Shown one piece after another: positions 53,981 through 60,604 of a stretch of DNA of 64,000 bases (positions are counted from its first letter, which is position 1; each line of letters starts with the position of its first letter). The stretch is from positions 1 through 64,000 of the IMG/VR virus record IMGVR_UViG_3300024502_000010, one strand, 5' to 3'. Source of the DNA: a virus. Made by a program: the position numbers and the translations under genes. The notes beneath the pieces are model-generated. The model had not been told where the DNA came from. It did not search any database and was given only the letters and a program-made list of their open reading frames with translations.

Positions 53981-54010
53981 AGGAGCACTTGCTAAATTGC
54001 AAGTGCTCCT
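53981..54010 (-). terminator. Rho-independent terminator
   Basis: Perfect 12-bp stem AGGAGCACTTGC/GCAAGTGCTCCT with 6-nt loop, followed on the minus strand by TTTATT, right after the stop of the 80-residue gene. Confidence 0.8.
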
Positions 54011-54020
54011 GTGTCAGTTT

Positions 54021-54263
54021 TTATACTGCCACACGACGGGCAGATATTTGTTGTTCAATAAAGTTCAATACTTGCTTCACATAAGGCGAAACAGTTTGAG
54101 TGAACTTCACCACATCTTCACGAAGTTTGTTGACTTCATACTGATGGATTTGCCAGCGAACCTGAATGTCTTGGAAGTATTGTTCACGAGTAATCAGTAC
54201 CTGTGGGACGGACACTTCGGGAGCAACAGAGACATTAGCAGTTTGCTTGCGAGCGCGAGGCAT
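54021..54263 (-). CDS. 80-residue basic helical protein
   Basis: MPRARKQTANVSVAPEVSVPQVLITREQYFQDIQVRWQIHQYEVNKLREDVVKFTQTVSPYVKQVLNFIEQQISARRVAV. Disordered basic N-terminus, then a helical core rich in Gln/Lys. Preceded by linker copy 11 with an 18-nt leader; followed by a terminator. Possibly DNA- or partner-binding. Function unknown. Confidence 0.6.
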   Translation of the reverse strand: MPRARKQTANVSVAPEVSVPQVLITREQYFQDIQVRWQIHQYEVNKLREDVVKFTQTVSPYVKQVLNFIEQQISARRVAV

Positions 54264-54281
54264 AGGGTAAATGCGTCTTAC

Positions 54282-54309
54282 ACTATAGGTACACTTTAGA
54301 GGATCCAAG
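54282..54309 (-). repeat. 28-bp linker, copy 11
   Basis: Exact consensus; the stop TAA of the 59-residue gene is 1 nt away. Confidence 0.95.
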
Positions 54310-54310
54310 T

Positions 54311-54490
54311 TTAATTCACTGGAAGTTTTGCCATTGACTTACCTTTTTTGTGGTCTGTGATATACTTTCGCGCAGAACTTTCGGTCCTACAAACTTTCTC
54401 AAGTTGCTGACCATTGTGAATGATAAGATACTGATTCCCAAACGGAATTGCAGCATATGTATCCTTGAACATTGTAAATCCTTCTTTCAT
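54311..54490 (-). CDS. 59-residue basic protein
   Basis: MKEGFTMFKDTYAAIPFGNQ then YLIIHNGQQLEKVCRTESSA and RKYITDHKKGKSMAKLPVN. Starts 3 nt after the methyltransferase stop. A small beta/alpha domain with a Lys-rich tail. Function unknown; co-transcribed with the restriction-modification pair, so it may be an accessory. Confidence 0.6.
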   Translation of the reverse strand: MKEGFTMFKDTYAAIPFGNQYLIIHNGQQLEKVCRTESSARKYITDHKKGKSMAKLPVN

Positions 54491-54492
54491 CG

Positions 54493-55356
54493 TTACATAA
54501 ACTTGGTAAGACCAACAGTTTCACTAACTCTCTTTTCAATCAATTTACCATACTCCTCGTGAAGTTCGCATCCAACATAATTCCTTCCCAAAGATTTGGC
54601 AACAGCAGCAGTAGTCCCACTACCCATAAATGGGTCAAGAATAGTGTCACCTTCACGAGAACCAGCAATAATACAAGGTTCAATAAGTTCTGGAGGATAA
54701 ACTGCAAAGTGAGAACCTTTGTATGGTTTAGTTGTTACTTCCCATACACTACGTTTCCGTTTTAATTCCTTGCCATCTACAGTGGGTTCTTTAATCGAAT
54801 CAACATCAAAATAATAGTTCTTGCTCTTAGATAAGAGGAAGATATATTCGTGAGATTTGGTACATCGATCTTTCATACTTTCGGGCATTGGATTTGGTTT
54901 GCTCCAAATAATATCCTGTCGTAGATACCAACCATCTGCACGCAAAGCAAATGCTAGCATCCAAGGAATACCAATCAAATCTTTATCCTTTAGACCCTCA
55001 AGTTTATTTCCTCTTCTAGGATTTCGTATTTGTGGCAAATCTTGGTTGTTAGATGCCACAGATTGCTTAGGTAGTGTCTGACCTTTACCAGAACGATAGT
55101 TGTAATAAGAATCACCAATGTTAACCCACAATGTGCCATCATCTGTAAGAACATCACGCACACCGCGAAACACCTCTACCAGTTGGGAGATAAACTCTTC
55201 AGGCGACTCTTCTAAACCAATTTGATTATCTTCGTTACCGTAATCACGCAGACCGTAGTATGGTGGAGAGGTCACACACATTTGTGCTTTTACACCAGCG
55301 TCTACAAAATGTTTAAGAGTTGAGCGGCAGTCACCATAAAGAATAACATCCTTCAT
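54493..55356 (-). CDS. TSPPY-type DNA methyltransferase (beta class), partner of the adjacent nuclease
   Basis: 287 residues. The catalytic motif IV is TSPPYYGLRDYG (29-40), the TSPPY form typical of cytosine-N4 and some adenine methyltransferases. The AdoMet motif I is DPFMGSGTT (241-249), C-terminal to motif IV as in beta-class enzymes. Other conserved parts are DGTLWVNIGDSY, KDLIGIPWMLAFALRADGWYLRQDIIWSKPNPMPESMKDR and HEYIFLL. The start overlaps the stop of the MvaI/BcnI-type endonuclease (ATGA), the classic arrangement of a type II restriction-modification operon. It presumably protects phage DNA from that nuclease. M.MvaI, a CCWGG enzyme, is of this N4-cytosine type, but the target is not readable here. 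Confidence 0.85.
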   Translation of the reverse strand: MKDVILYGDCRSTLKHFVDAGVKAQMCVTSPPYYGLRDYGNEDNQIGLEESPEEFISQLVEVFRGVRDVLTDDGTLWVNIGDSYYNYRSGKGQTLPKQSVASNNQDLPQIRNPRRGNKLEGLKDKDLIGIPWMLAFALRADGWYLRQDIIWSKPNPMPESMKDRCTKSHEYIFLLSKSKNYYFDVDSIKEPTVDGKELKRKRSVWEVTTKPYKGSHFAVYPPELIEPCIIAGSREGDTILDPFMGSGTTAAVAKSLGRNYVGCELHEEYGKLIEKRVSETVGLTKFM

Positions 55357-56048
55357 TCAAGAACCTCTTTTACAAACAATTTATCCATATTTGAGTGATT
55401 TATACGAAAGCAAGTGCCACGATTGCGAACACCCTTACCAGTGCCAACATTATACTGGGTTCTCAGTCGTAAGTCAATAGAAATTACATCATCTTCGATT
55501 GCCTTACGAAACAGATTTTTATCAATAGAAATGTAGACATACGCTTCATTGTAGTGAAAATACTCTATACCATTACGAACTTCAACATCGGCAAATACTT
55601 TAACACAAGATGGAAATTTGTGAGCAAACTGTTTAATAAGTGAATCCCAATCCCACCTAACAATCTCCAGTTCTTCGTGCTTTATGGAAACATATTCATC
55701 ATCAGTATGAATCCAAAATCCTCTGTTGTTTTTGGTTCTTGTCACAGTAGATTGTCCAGACAATTCCCCAATGTGTTTTGTGTGAGGAAATCCAAAAGTT
55801 TCTAGGAACTTTAATTGAGGTATCTGCCATTCACCTTCCTTTGTAAAGAGAGTTTGTTTTCCACCAGCACCTTTCCTTGCTGCTTTCAACTCTTTTCCAT
55901 CAATATCTGGACCAGAGATACAATTCTCAGTCAAACCAAGTTCTTGTTCAAAAGTATGACCAACTCCAGTATCACCTTTGCGATGAGACTTTATGAAACC
56001 TTTTGCTTTAATTCGGTTGTAAGCAGGAACGAACTCAACGAAATCCAT
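55353..56048 (-). CDS. MvaI/BcnI-family restriction endonuclease
   Basis: 231 residues. TGVGHTFEQELGLTENCISGPDIDGKELKAARKG (27-60) matches the MvaI/BcnI family core: GxGxTxExxLG-x-EN then PD-x4-E-x-K. The inferred catalytic residues are D48, E53 and K55. Next come KQTLFTKEGEW and FGFPHTKH. The C-terminal FHYNEAYVYISIDKNLFRKAIEDDVISIDLRLRTQYNVGTGKGVRNRGTCFRI completes the family pattern. Monomeric MvaI-type enzymes cut CCWGG (MvaI) or CCSGG (BcnI), but the target here is unknown. It overlaps the methyltransferase start by 4 nt. A plausible role is attack on host or competing phage DNA. Confidence 0.88.
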   Translation of the reverse strand: MDFVEFVPAYNRIKAKGFIKSHRKGDTGVGHTFEQELGLTENCISGPDIDGKELKAARKGAGGKQTLFTKEGEWQIPQLKFLETFGFPHTKHIGELSGQSTVTRTKNNRGFWIHTDDEYVSIKHEELEIVRWDWDSLIKQFAHKFPSCVKVFADVEVRNGIEYFHYNEAYVYISIDKNLFRKAIEDDVISIDLRLRTQYNVGTGKGVRNRGTCFRINHSNMDKLFVKEVLE

Positions 56049-56086
56049 GGTAAAATCTATACTTTAGTAAAAATCAGGAATTTGGT

Positions 56087-56172
56087 TGCAGTGGATGACC
56101 TATGACACCGCTGCAGTAGAATTGAAGAAAAATCAGGTTTTGACCCCTGACTGTGACTGGGTTCTTAGGCGA
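56087..56172 (-). repeat. Second intergenic repeat family, copy B
   Basis: Aligns without gaps to 49902-49980. Lies between the helicase stop and the restriction endonuclease start, so it could act as a leader, promoter or terminator region. Shares CACCGCTGCAG and GAAGAAAA. Confidence 0.85.
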
Positions 56173-56175
56173 GAC

Positions 56176-57363
56176 TCACCGCCGCACTACACTATCAACC
56201 ATCTCACCCTTCTCAAACACAGCATCAACAACTCGCTGGAGTGCTCGCTCTGTAGATACTCCAACTTTGGAATATACAGGCACCACACAGAGACCGAAGA
56301 CCTTTTCTTTGCCGCCAAGGCGAAGAACCCGACCAATAGTTTGGGTCATTTCAATCACATCCATATTGCGAAGAAAGACGACCGCCTCTAGTTCGCTGAC
56401 ATTAATTCCTTCGCTCAAAATAGAGCGATGGAAGCAAACAAACTTCTTGTTAGGGTCACGACCCCAAGAATTGAGCGTGTCAAAGAATACTTCACGATTG
56501 ACTTTCTTACCATCAATAATCGCTCCAGTTTTTGAGGTGATGTAGAGGTAAGAATAACCACGCTGATTTAGTTGGGAAGCACAGTCAGTATGAGACATCA
56601 GGTTGATAAGTTGCTTCGCAGACTTAACACATACCAGGATTTTCTTGCAATCAATATCCTCCAGAGTGTCCATCAGATTGCTACTGTCACATTCAGCAGT
56701 TACCTGCTTTGGTGCAAGTACATCAAACTTCTTCGCTACAATCTTAGGAGCAATAATGTATCCTCCATCAACAAGTTCAGGAGCAGAAACGCGGCAAATA
56801 ATATCTCCATAGACATCACGATCGTTCATTCCAGGTTTAGAAGGAGTGAGCGAAGTCTTCCTGGTAGCAGTGAAGAAGTAGCAGCGGCGTGCATTAGCAG
56901 CAAAGTGCTCAGTTGCAGGGAAAAAGTGACGCTGAACAGAATTATGTGCCTCGTCAAAGTAAATGGTATCCACATCAACTTCTGCCACTTGAAGACGCGA
57001 CAGAGAGTTGTAGGTGGTTACAATCAGGCGATGATTGTCGGCATTAGCATCAACCCAGTTGCGAATCTCTTGAGGGCGAGTAGAAGACTCGTGATGAGTT
57101 TCGCCACTGTGAACATGGAAAACAGCAGCGTTAGTGATAAACTCCAGGAACTCCGAAGACAGTTGCTCTGCCAGAAGAATACGCGGAGCAACAACAACAA
57201 TGGTCTGGGGAGTTTGTGACTGCAACTCACGCAGACAATCATAGATCATCTTCAGAGTCTTGCCACCACCAGTAGGAACAATGACTTGACCTTTATCATG
57301 CTGTTGCATAGCAGCAACTCCGCGTTCTTGGTGAGGACGAAGATTGATCAGATGAGGAATCAT
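56176..57363 (-). CDS. SF2 DEAH-box helicase
   Basis: 395 residues. Motif I is PTGGGKT (30-36), motif II DEAH (137-140), motif III TAT (165-167) and motif VI QTIGRVLRLGG (341-351). Preceding RPHQERGVAAM is the Q-type region. This is a small ResIII/DEAD-like helicase, as in phage UvsW and type III restriction helicases, but shorter, without an extra nuclease domain. Located upstream of the restriction-modification pair and separated from it by the second repeat family. It may act in recombination, or in translocation with the nuclease (inference). Preceded by a hairpin/promoter unit. Confidence 0.88.
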   Translation of the reverse strand: MIPHLINLRPHQERGVAAMQQHDKGQVIVPTGGGKTLKMIYDCLRELQSQTPQTIVVVAPRILLAEQLSSEFLEFITNAAVFHVHSGETHHESSTRPQEIRNWVDANADNHRLIVTTYNSLSRLQVAEVDVDTIYFDEAHNSVQRHFFPATEHFAANARRCYFFTATRKTSLTPSKPGMNDRDVYGDIICRVSAPELVDGGYIIAPKIVAKKFDVLAPKQVTAECDSSNLMDTLEDIDCKKILVCVKSAKQLINLMSHTDCASQLNQRGYSYLYITSKTGAIIDGKKVNREVFFDTLNSWGRDPNKKFVCFHRSILSEGINVSELEAVVFLRNMDVIEMTQTIGRVLRLGGKEKVFGLCVVPVYSKVGVSTERALQRVVDAVFEKGEMVDSVVRR

Positions 57364-57404
57364 TACGAATTACAGAGTTTCAGGTGGTTTGGTATCTAAA
57401 AGAC

Positions 57405-57433
57405 ATTATAGCACCCTTCCTGACGCTTGGAAA
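57405..57433 (-). promoter_or_regulatory. Sigma70-like promoter within a hairpin, upstream of the helicase
   Basis: TTTCCA (57428-57433), 17-bp spacer, TATAAT (57405-57410), 42 nt before the ATG. The -35 and spacer lie inside a GCACCC..GGGTGC hairpin (57410-57440, one bulged A). Terminator/promoter hybrid. Confidence 0.6.
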
Positions 57434-57453
57434 GGGTGCTGGCGGACAGTTAA

Positions 57454-57609
57454 TCAACCGCCAAACATTTCATCAAACAACCAATCACCAGAACGCTCTT
57501 TTTCTTCCCAGACTTTGTTAGCGTTTGCTTCAATCATTGCTCGCTCAATTTTCATGTCGATAGGAGAAACAGTGCTGAACCAGTTACCGTTGCGGTCTTG
57601 CCAGAGCAT
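57454..57609 (-). CDS. 51-residue protein
   Basis: MLWQDRNGNWFSTVSPIDMK then IERAMIEANANKVWEEKERS and GDWLFDEMFGG. ATG at 57609, 25 nt after linker copy 12; leader without Shine-Dalgarno. Helical with conserved-looking Trp/Asp end (GDWLFDEMFGG). Function unknown. Confidence 0.6.
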   Translation of the reverse strand: MLWQDRNGNWFSTVSPIDMKIERAMIEANANKVWEEKERSGDWLFDEMFGG

Positions 57610-57634
57610 AATGTTGTTTCGTTTGAGTGCTTAT

Positions 57635-57662
57635 ACTATAGGGACACTTTAGAGGATCCAAG
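57635..57662 (-). repeat. 28-bp linker, copy 12 (one substitution)
   Basis: GGGACAC instead of GGTACAC on the plus strand. Upstream stop of the basic 202-residue protein 6 nt away. Confidence 0.9.
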
Positions 57663-57668
57663 TAAGTA

Positions 57669-58277
57669 TCAGCGAGAAGTGTATCGGTGTTGGAGGTCTT
57701 TCTCACTCTTAATGTTTTTACCTCTTTCTCTTTCTCCTGCAATTACAAGATCGCGGAGTTTCTGTTCTCCCTTTCTTGTAACATGCAATCTTTCTTGTCT
57801 GCTTAGACCAGATGCTTTTTGTGGTTTGTATCCAGGAGCGGGTTCTGCTGTTGCTTTCTTCTTAGAAAGAAGTTTAGTTGCTGCTTTTACTACTTCTTTT
57901 GCTTTTGGTTTTTCTGCTGCTGGTGCTGGTGATTCTCCACCTTTCTTAGCAGCAATTCTTGCCTGTGCTGCTTTTCTTCTTTCCTCTTTTGCTGCTGCCA
58001 GTTGTCTTTCTCTAGCAGATCCACGCTCTTGTTCTGGTTGTTGAATTTGTGAACCCTTTGGTTTTCCAATATCCTTGCGTGGTTTGTATTCTTTTGCTGG
58101 TTCCATTTTACCACCGCCAACTGCTTTCATACGGCGTTTTTCAGGAGTTGTCTTTTTGCGTTCAGCACCAATACGACCGCCAGGTCTTGCTTTTCTGATT
58201 GTTGCTTGGAATCCAAGTGCTTTTGACTTGTCATCAACTTCTTCGCAAATAGACATAAACTCCTGAAAGGTTTTCAT
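57669..58277 (-). CDS. Basic 202-residue protein with capsid-targeting-like N-terminus
   Basis: MKTFQEFMSICEEVDDKSK begins like the T4 internal-protein capsid-targeting peptide (MKTYQEFIAE), which the gp21 prohead protease cleaves after an (I/L)xE site. Here ICE at residues 10-12 would be the cleavage site. The rest is extremely Lys/Arg/Ala/Gly-rich (GGRIGAERKKTTPEKRRMKA; PAPAAEKPKAKEVVKAATKL), as expected for DNA-packed internal head proteins. Candidate protein injected with the genome. Upstream is a CTAAATAC sequence, a weak late-promoter match. Confidence 0.65.
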   Translation of the reverse strand: MKTFQEFMSICEEVDDKSKALGFQATIRKARPGGRIGAERKKTTPEKRRMKAVGGGKMEPAKEYKPRKDIGKPKGSQIQQPEQERGSARERQLAAAKEERRKAAQARIAAKKGGESPAPAAEKPKAKEVVKAATKLLSKKKATAEPAPGYKPQKASGLSRQERLHVTRKGEQKLRDLVIAGERERGKNIKSEKDLQHRYTSR

Positions 58278-58304
58278 TGTTATCTAAACACTACTTTTTA
58301 GTAT

Positions 58305-58505
58305 TTAGAACTCTACTTCCTTTGCTTTATATGAACCCTTGAATACTCGTCCTTCAGTATAGAATTGCTTTACACGTTCGCGGCGAGTAGCAAGAAGCAA
58401 ATCATATTCTTCTTGTTGCTGCTTAGTAAAGATAAAATCTTGACGACGCCAAGCATCTTTCAGTTCTTGAATGTGAGGGAGCACGTTGGGGATGTGTTCA
58501 GTCAT
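58305..58505 (-). CDS. 66-residue conserved-type basic protein
   Basis: MTEHIPNVLPHIQELKDAWRRQDFIFTKQQQEEYDLLLATRRERVKQFYTEGRVFKGSYKAKEVEF. Helical, basic C-terminal tail (VFKGSYKAKEVEF). Pattern of small cyanophage proteins; function unknown. Transcribed with the basic proteins around it. Confidence 0.65.
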   Translation of the reverse strand: MTEHIPNVLPHIQELKDAWRRQDFIFTKQQQEEYDLLLATRRERVKQFYTEGRVFKGSYKAKEVEF

Positions 58506-58565
58506 TTGAGAATAATAAAGGAAAAGTGTTCTGTGTGGGTGATTTGGTGGACAGTTTAGAAACTG

Positions 58566-58712
58566 TCAGTAATCATAGTTGGAGTTAAGATACTCATTAA
58601 GATTGAAGTCGTTAGATTCTTCAATGAGTTCAGTTAGATCTTTTTCAATAAAATCAAATCCATTAGATTCTTCAATTTGAATGTCATCGAAGCAGTCCAT
58701 AATTTGTTTCAT
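58566..58712 (-). CDS. 48-residue acidic protein
   Basis: MKQIMDCFDDIQIEESNGFD then FIEKDLTELIEESNDFNLNE and YLNSNYDY. ATG at 58712, 6 nt after linker copy 13. Acidic, Asn-rich helix. Function unknown. Confidence 0.6.
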   Translation of the reverse strand: MKQIMDCFDDIQIEESNGFDFIEKDLTELIEESNDFNLNEYLNSNYDY

Positions 58713-58718
58713 GCTTAC

Positions 58719-58746
58719 ATTATAGGTACACTTTAGAGGATCCAAG
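58719..58746 (-). repeat. 28-bp linker, copy 13 (one substitution)
   Basis: ATTATAGG variant, which turns the end into TATAAT, a perfect -10 hexamer, on the minus strand. Upstream stop 6 nt away. Confidence 0.9.
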
Positions 58747-58752
58747 TAAAAA

Positions 58753-59001
58753 TCAATCAATTTTTTTAACAGATTTTGCTAACTTTTTCAGTCTCTTTGT
58801 TACTTCTTTTCCGCCACTACGCTTTACAATTAACTTATTAACTTCTTTCTTTGTTGGTTTCCCTTCTGGACCTTCATATCTTTGAAGAGTATAAGTTTGC
58901 ACACCAGTATCACTCCTCTTGTAAGTTCCAGGAACTGCTTGAGGTGGAGTGTCTGGTCTTTTTGCTTCGCAGATTTCGTAGAACTCTCTAAATGTTAGCA
59001 T
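58753..59001 (-). CDS. 82-residue basic protein with capsid-targeting-like N-terminus
   Basis: MLTFREFYEICEAKRPDTPP starts with the same F-x-EF-x-x-ICE pattern as the 202-residue protein. Cleavage after ICE (residue 12) would release a basic 70-residue peptide ending KEVTKRLKKLAKSVKKID. Internal-head or injected protein candidate. It abuts linker copy 13 at its 3' side. Confidence 0.6.
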   Translation of the reverse strand: MLTFREFYEICEAKRPDTPPQAVPGTYKRSDTGVQTYTLQRYEGPEGKPTKKEVNKLIVKRSGGKEVTKRLKKLAKSVKKID

Positions 59002-59002
59002 T

Positions 59003-59647
59003 TTATCCTAATTCTCCCATTGCTTTTTGCTTACGAAGTTTCTTAGGATTCTTCGTCTTATCTGCAGAGTAGTTATTATCATCCTCATTATCAGGATCTA
59101 CAGCACTACGATGTCTCGTGCGTCTTTCTTCATCATCCATATTTGCACGACTTCTCTTTGCTTCATCTGGAGAATATCTTCTACCACTGTTATACCATTC
59201 CTTACCTACATGACCTCTCTTCTCAGCATCAGCAGAAGCAGATCTCCTCTTATTCTTCTGACGATTTGCCTTGAAGTCCTTCATAGTCATTCCTTCAGCA
59301 ATCATAATACTCTCTCTCCACTCTTCACTCATATTCCCCATAATTGCCGTTGCTGCTTGTTCAGTATCAGCATATCCTTCATCAAGAAGGTGCGAAAGAA
59401 TGATGTCGTATAGGTCATAATCCTCAACATATTGTGAACGATATTTGCCACCTGTTTTTTTATGAGTATCTTCAAGTTCTGCTGCTCTTGCGTCAGCATA
59501 CTTTCTACTCTTTACTGGTTTACCAATCTTCTTCTCTTTCTTTCCATCAGGAGAACCCATTACTTGATATGGCATCTCATCAAGTTGCTGGTTTTCAACA
59601 ACTTCCATATATGCTTCTTGAAGATTGCGAATGTCTTGAGCGTCCAT
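59003..59647 (-). CDS. 214-residue basic, cyanophage-type internal protein candidate
   Basis: MDAQDIRNLQEAYMEVVENQQLDEMPYQVMGSPDGKKEKKIGKPVKSRKYADARAAELEDTHKKTGGKYRSQYVEDYDLYDIILSHLLDEGYADTEQAATAIMGNMSEEWRESIMIAEG then KANRQKNKRRSASADAEKRG and a basic tail. The LQE near residues 9-11 could be a prohead-protease site. The mid-domain LYDIILSHLLDEGYADTEQAATAIM...EEWRESIM looks conserved. AATAAATA lies 21 nt upstream. Function unknown; a head-internal or DNA-condensing role is inferred. Confidence 0.6.
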   Translation of the reverse strand: MDAQDIRNLQEAYMEVVENQQLDEMPYQVMGSPDGKKEKKIGKPVKSRKYADARAAELEDTHKKTGGKYRSQYVEDYDLYDIILSHLLDEGYADTEQAATAIMGNMSEEWRESIMIAEGMTMKDFKANRQKNKRRSASADAEKRGHVGKEWYNSGRRYSPDEAKRSRANMDDEERRTRHRSAVDPDNEDDNNYSADKTKNPKKLRKQKAMGELG

Positions 59648-59667
59648 CTTATGAATAACTTTTTAGT

Positions 59668-59675
59668 TATTTATT
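59668..59675 (-). promoter_or_regulatory. Candidate late promoter
   Basis: AATAAATA on the minus strand, 21 nt before the 214-residue protein. Fits late expression of a virion-packaged protein. Confidence 0.45.
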
Positions 59676-59676
59676 G

Positions 59677-59967
59677 TTACTCAAACTCAAGGGGTTTATT
59701 TGCAACTCTCATAGGTGGAGTTTGATATTCTGGCATACTAGAAGTTTCAACAAATACTTCTATCTTAGTCTCATCATTCCAATGTCGAATTGCATTAGCG
59801 ATAATGAAGCAGTTGGTAATAAAAATGCTCAAAAACATCAAAAGGCGGATAAGTGCTACCTTATCCGCTTCTTTATCACATTTACTTGCTTTTTCTCCAA
59901 GTGCCTTAGCAAGCAATCGCCAGACAGTTCTGTTCTTCTTCATATCTTGATTTTCTTGATTTAACAT
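59677..59967 (-). CDS. Small membrane protein
   Basis: MLNQENQDMKKNRTVWRLLAKALGEKASKCDKEADKVALIRLLMFLSIFITNCFIIANAIRHWNDETKIEVFVE... The start could be the second Met (MKKNRTVW). One transmembrane helix (ALIRLLMFLSIFITNCFIIANAI) and a basic cytoplasmic N-terminus. Overlaps the upstream gene by 62 nt. Recognisable small cyanophage membrane-protein pattern; function unknown. Confidence 0.65.
   Translation of the reverse strand: MLNQENQDMKKNRTVWRLLAKALGEKASKCDKEADKVALIRLLMFLSIFITNCFIIANAIRHWNDETKIEVFVETSSMPEYQTPPMRVANKPLEFE
59845..59868 (-). terminator. Possible intragenic terminator hairpin
   Basis: GCGGATAAG/CTTATCCGC 9-bp stem with 6-nt loop, followed by CCTTTT. It lies inside the membrane-protein frame, about 40 nt after the stop of the upstream 87-residue gene. 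Confidence 0.4.
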
Positions 59968-60169
59968 ACTTTAAATGTTTCCAATCTTCTTTATAACAAA
60001 CAACAAGCAATCTTTCATTTGCGTGAATGGGGCAGGCGTGATAGTTTACTTGGTCTTTAGGACGAACAACATACTCAATCGTAACATATTCGTCATCCCT
60101 AAAATAAACCCAACCTTCAACACCTTTTGTCCATTCAACATAATCATTGACTTGTGGTTTGTATGTCAT
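59906..60169 (-). CDS. 87-residue conserved-type phage protein
   Basis: MTYKPQVNDYVEWTKGVEGWVYFRDDEYVTIEYVVRPKDQVNYHACPIHANERLLVVCYKEDWKHLKYVKSRKSRYEEEQNCLAIAC. Small beta barrel (DYVEWTKGVEGWVYFRDDEYVTIE) resembling SH3/KOW-like domains; several conserved-looking Trp/Tyr/Cys. Function unknown, possibly nucleic acid or protein binding. Overlaps both neighbours. Confidence 0.7.
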   Translation of the reverse strand: MTYKPQVNDYVEWTKGVEGWVYFRDDEYVTIEYVVRPKDQVNYHACPIHANERLLVVCYKEDWKHLKYVKSRKSRYEEEQNCLAIAC

Positions 60170-60447
60170 ACAAAGAACGCATCCAATGGAGACTGCTTGA
60201 TAGGCATTGCTGAATAGTTTCGCGTGTCGTTGATATTTACACGAGCACCAACTGTCTTACTATTGATTGGGGCAAAGTATTCTCTGGTCTTGGATTTGTA
60301 GAATCCCCAGATTGTCCTTGTGGGAGCACCATTATTGTAATCAAACTTACGATTGCAATACAACCATATAGCAATAACTCCACGCTTGAACTCTTCGAAC
60401 TCATAATAATAATTTTCGGGTGCTTTATGCGGAAACTCAGCAATCAT
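60166..60447 (-). CDS. 93-residue conserved-type phage protein
   Basis: MIAEFPHKAPENYYYEFEEFKRGVIAIWLYCNRKFDYNNGAPTRTIWGFYKSKTREYFAPINSKTVGARVNINDTRNYSAMPIKQSPLDAFFV. I chose the ATG at 60447 over the longer frame; this start sits just before the end of the coiled-coil gene. PINSKTVGARV and WGFYKSK look conserved. Unknown function. Confidence 0.65.
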   Translation of the reverse strand: MIAEFPHKAPENYYYEFEEFKRGVIAIWLYCNRKFDYNNGAPTRTIWGFYKSKTREYFAPINSKTVGARVNINDTRNYSAMPIKQSPLDAFFV

Positions 60448-60604
60448 AGAACTTGTCACGCGACATATACTCAATTTGTTTCTGCAGTTGTGAGATTTCG
60501 TGTTCTTGTTCTGCAATTTTACTTTGCAGTTGTTCAATACGTTCTTGGTACTGTTTCTTCAAATCAAACACCATTTTATTGGTGTGAGTAACGTGGTGAG
60601 TCAT
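60437..60604 (-). CDS. 55-residue coiled-coil protein
   Basis: MTHHVTHTNKMVFDLKKQYQ then ERIEQLQSKIAEQEHEISQL and QKQIEYMSRDKFYDC. Heptad-patterned helix (IEQLQSKIAEQEHEISQLQKQI). ATG in a TGATG overlap; the stop overlaps the next gene by 11 nt. Function unknown. Confidence 0.6.
   Translation of the reverse strand: MTHHVTHTNKMVFDLKKQYQERIEQLQSKIAEQEHEISQLQKQIEYMSRDKFYDC

Noticed and set aside
54493-55356. Methyltransferase as a solitary decoy
   Set aside because: The 4-nt overlap with a nuclease that has an intact PD-x4-E-x-K core indicates a paired system rather than an orphan enzyme.
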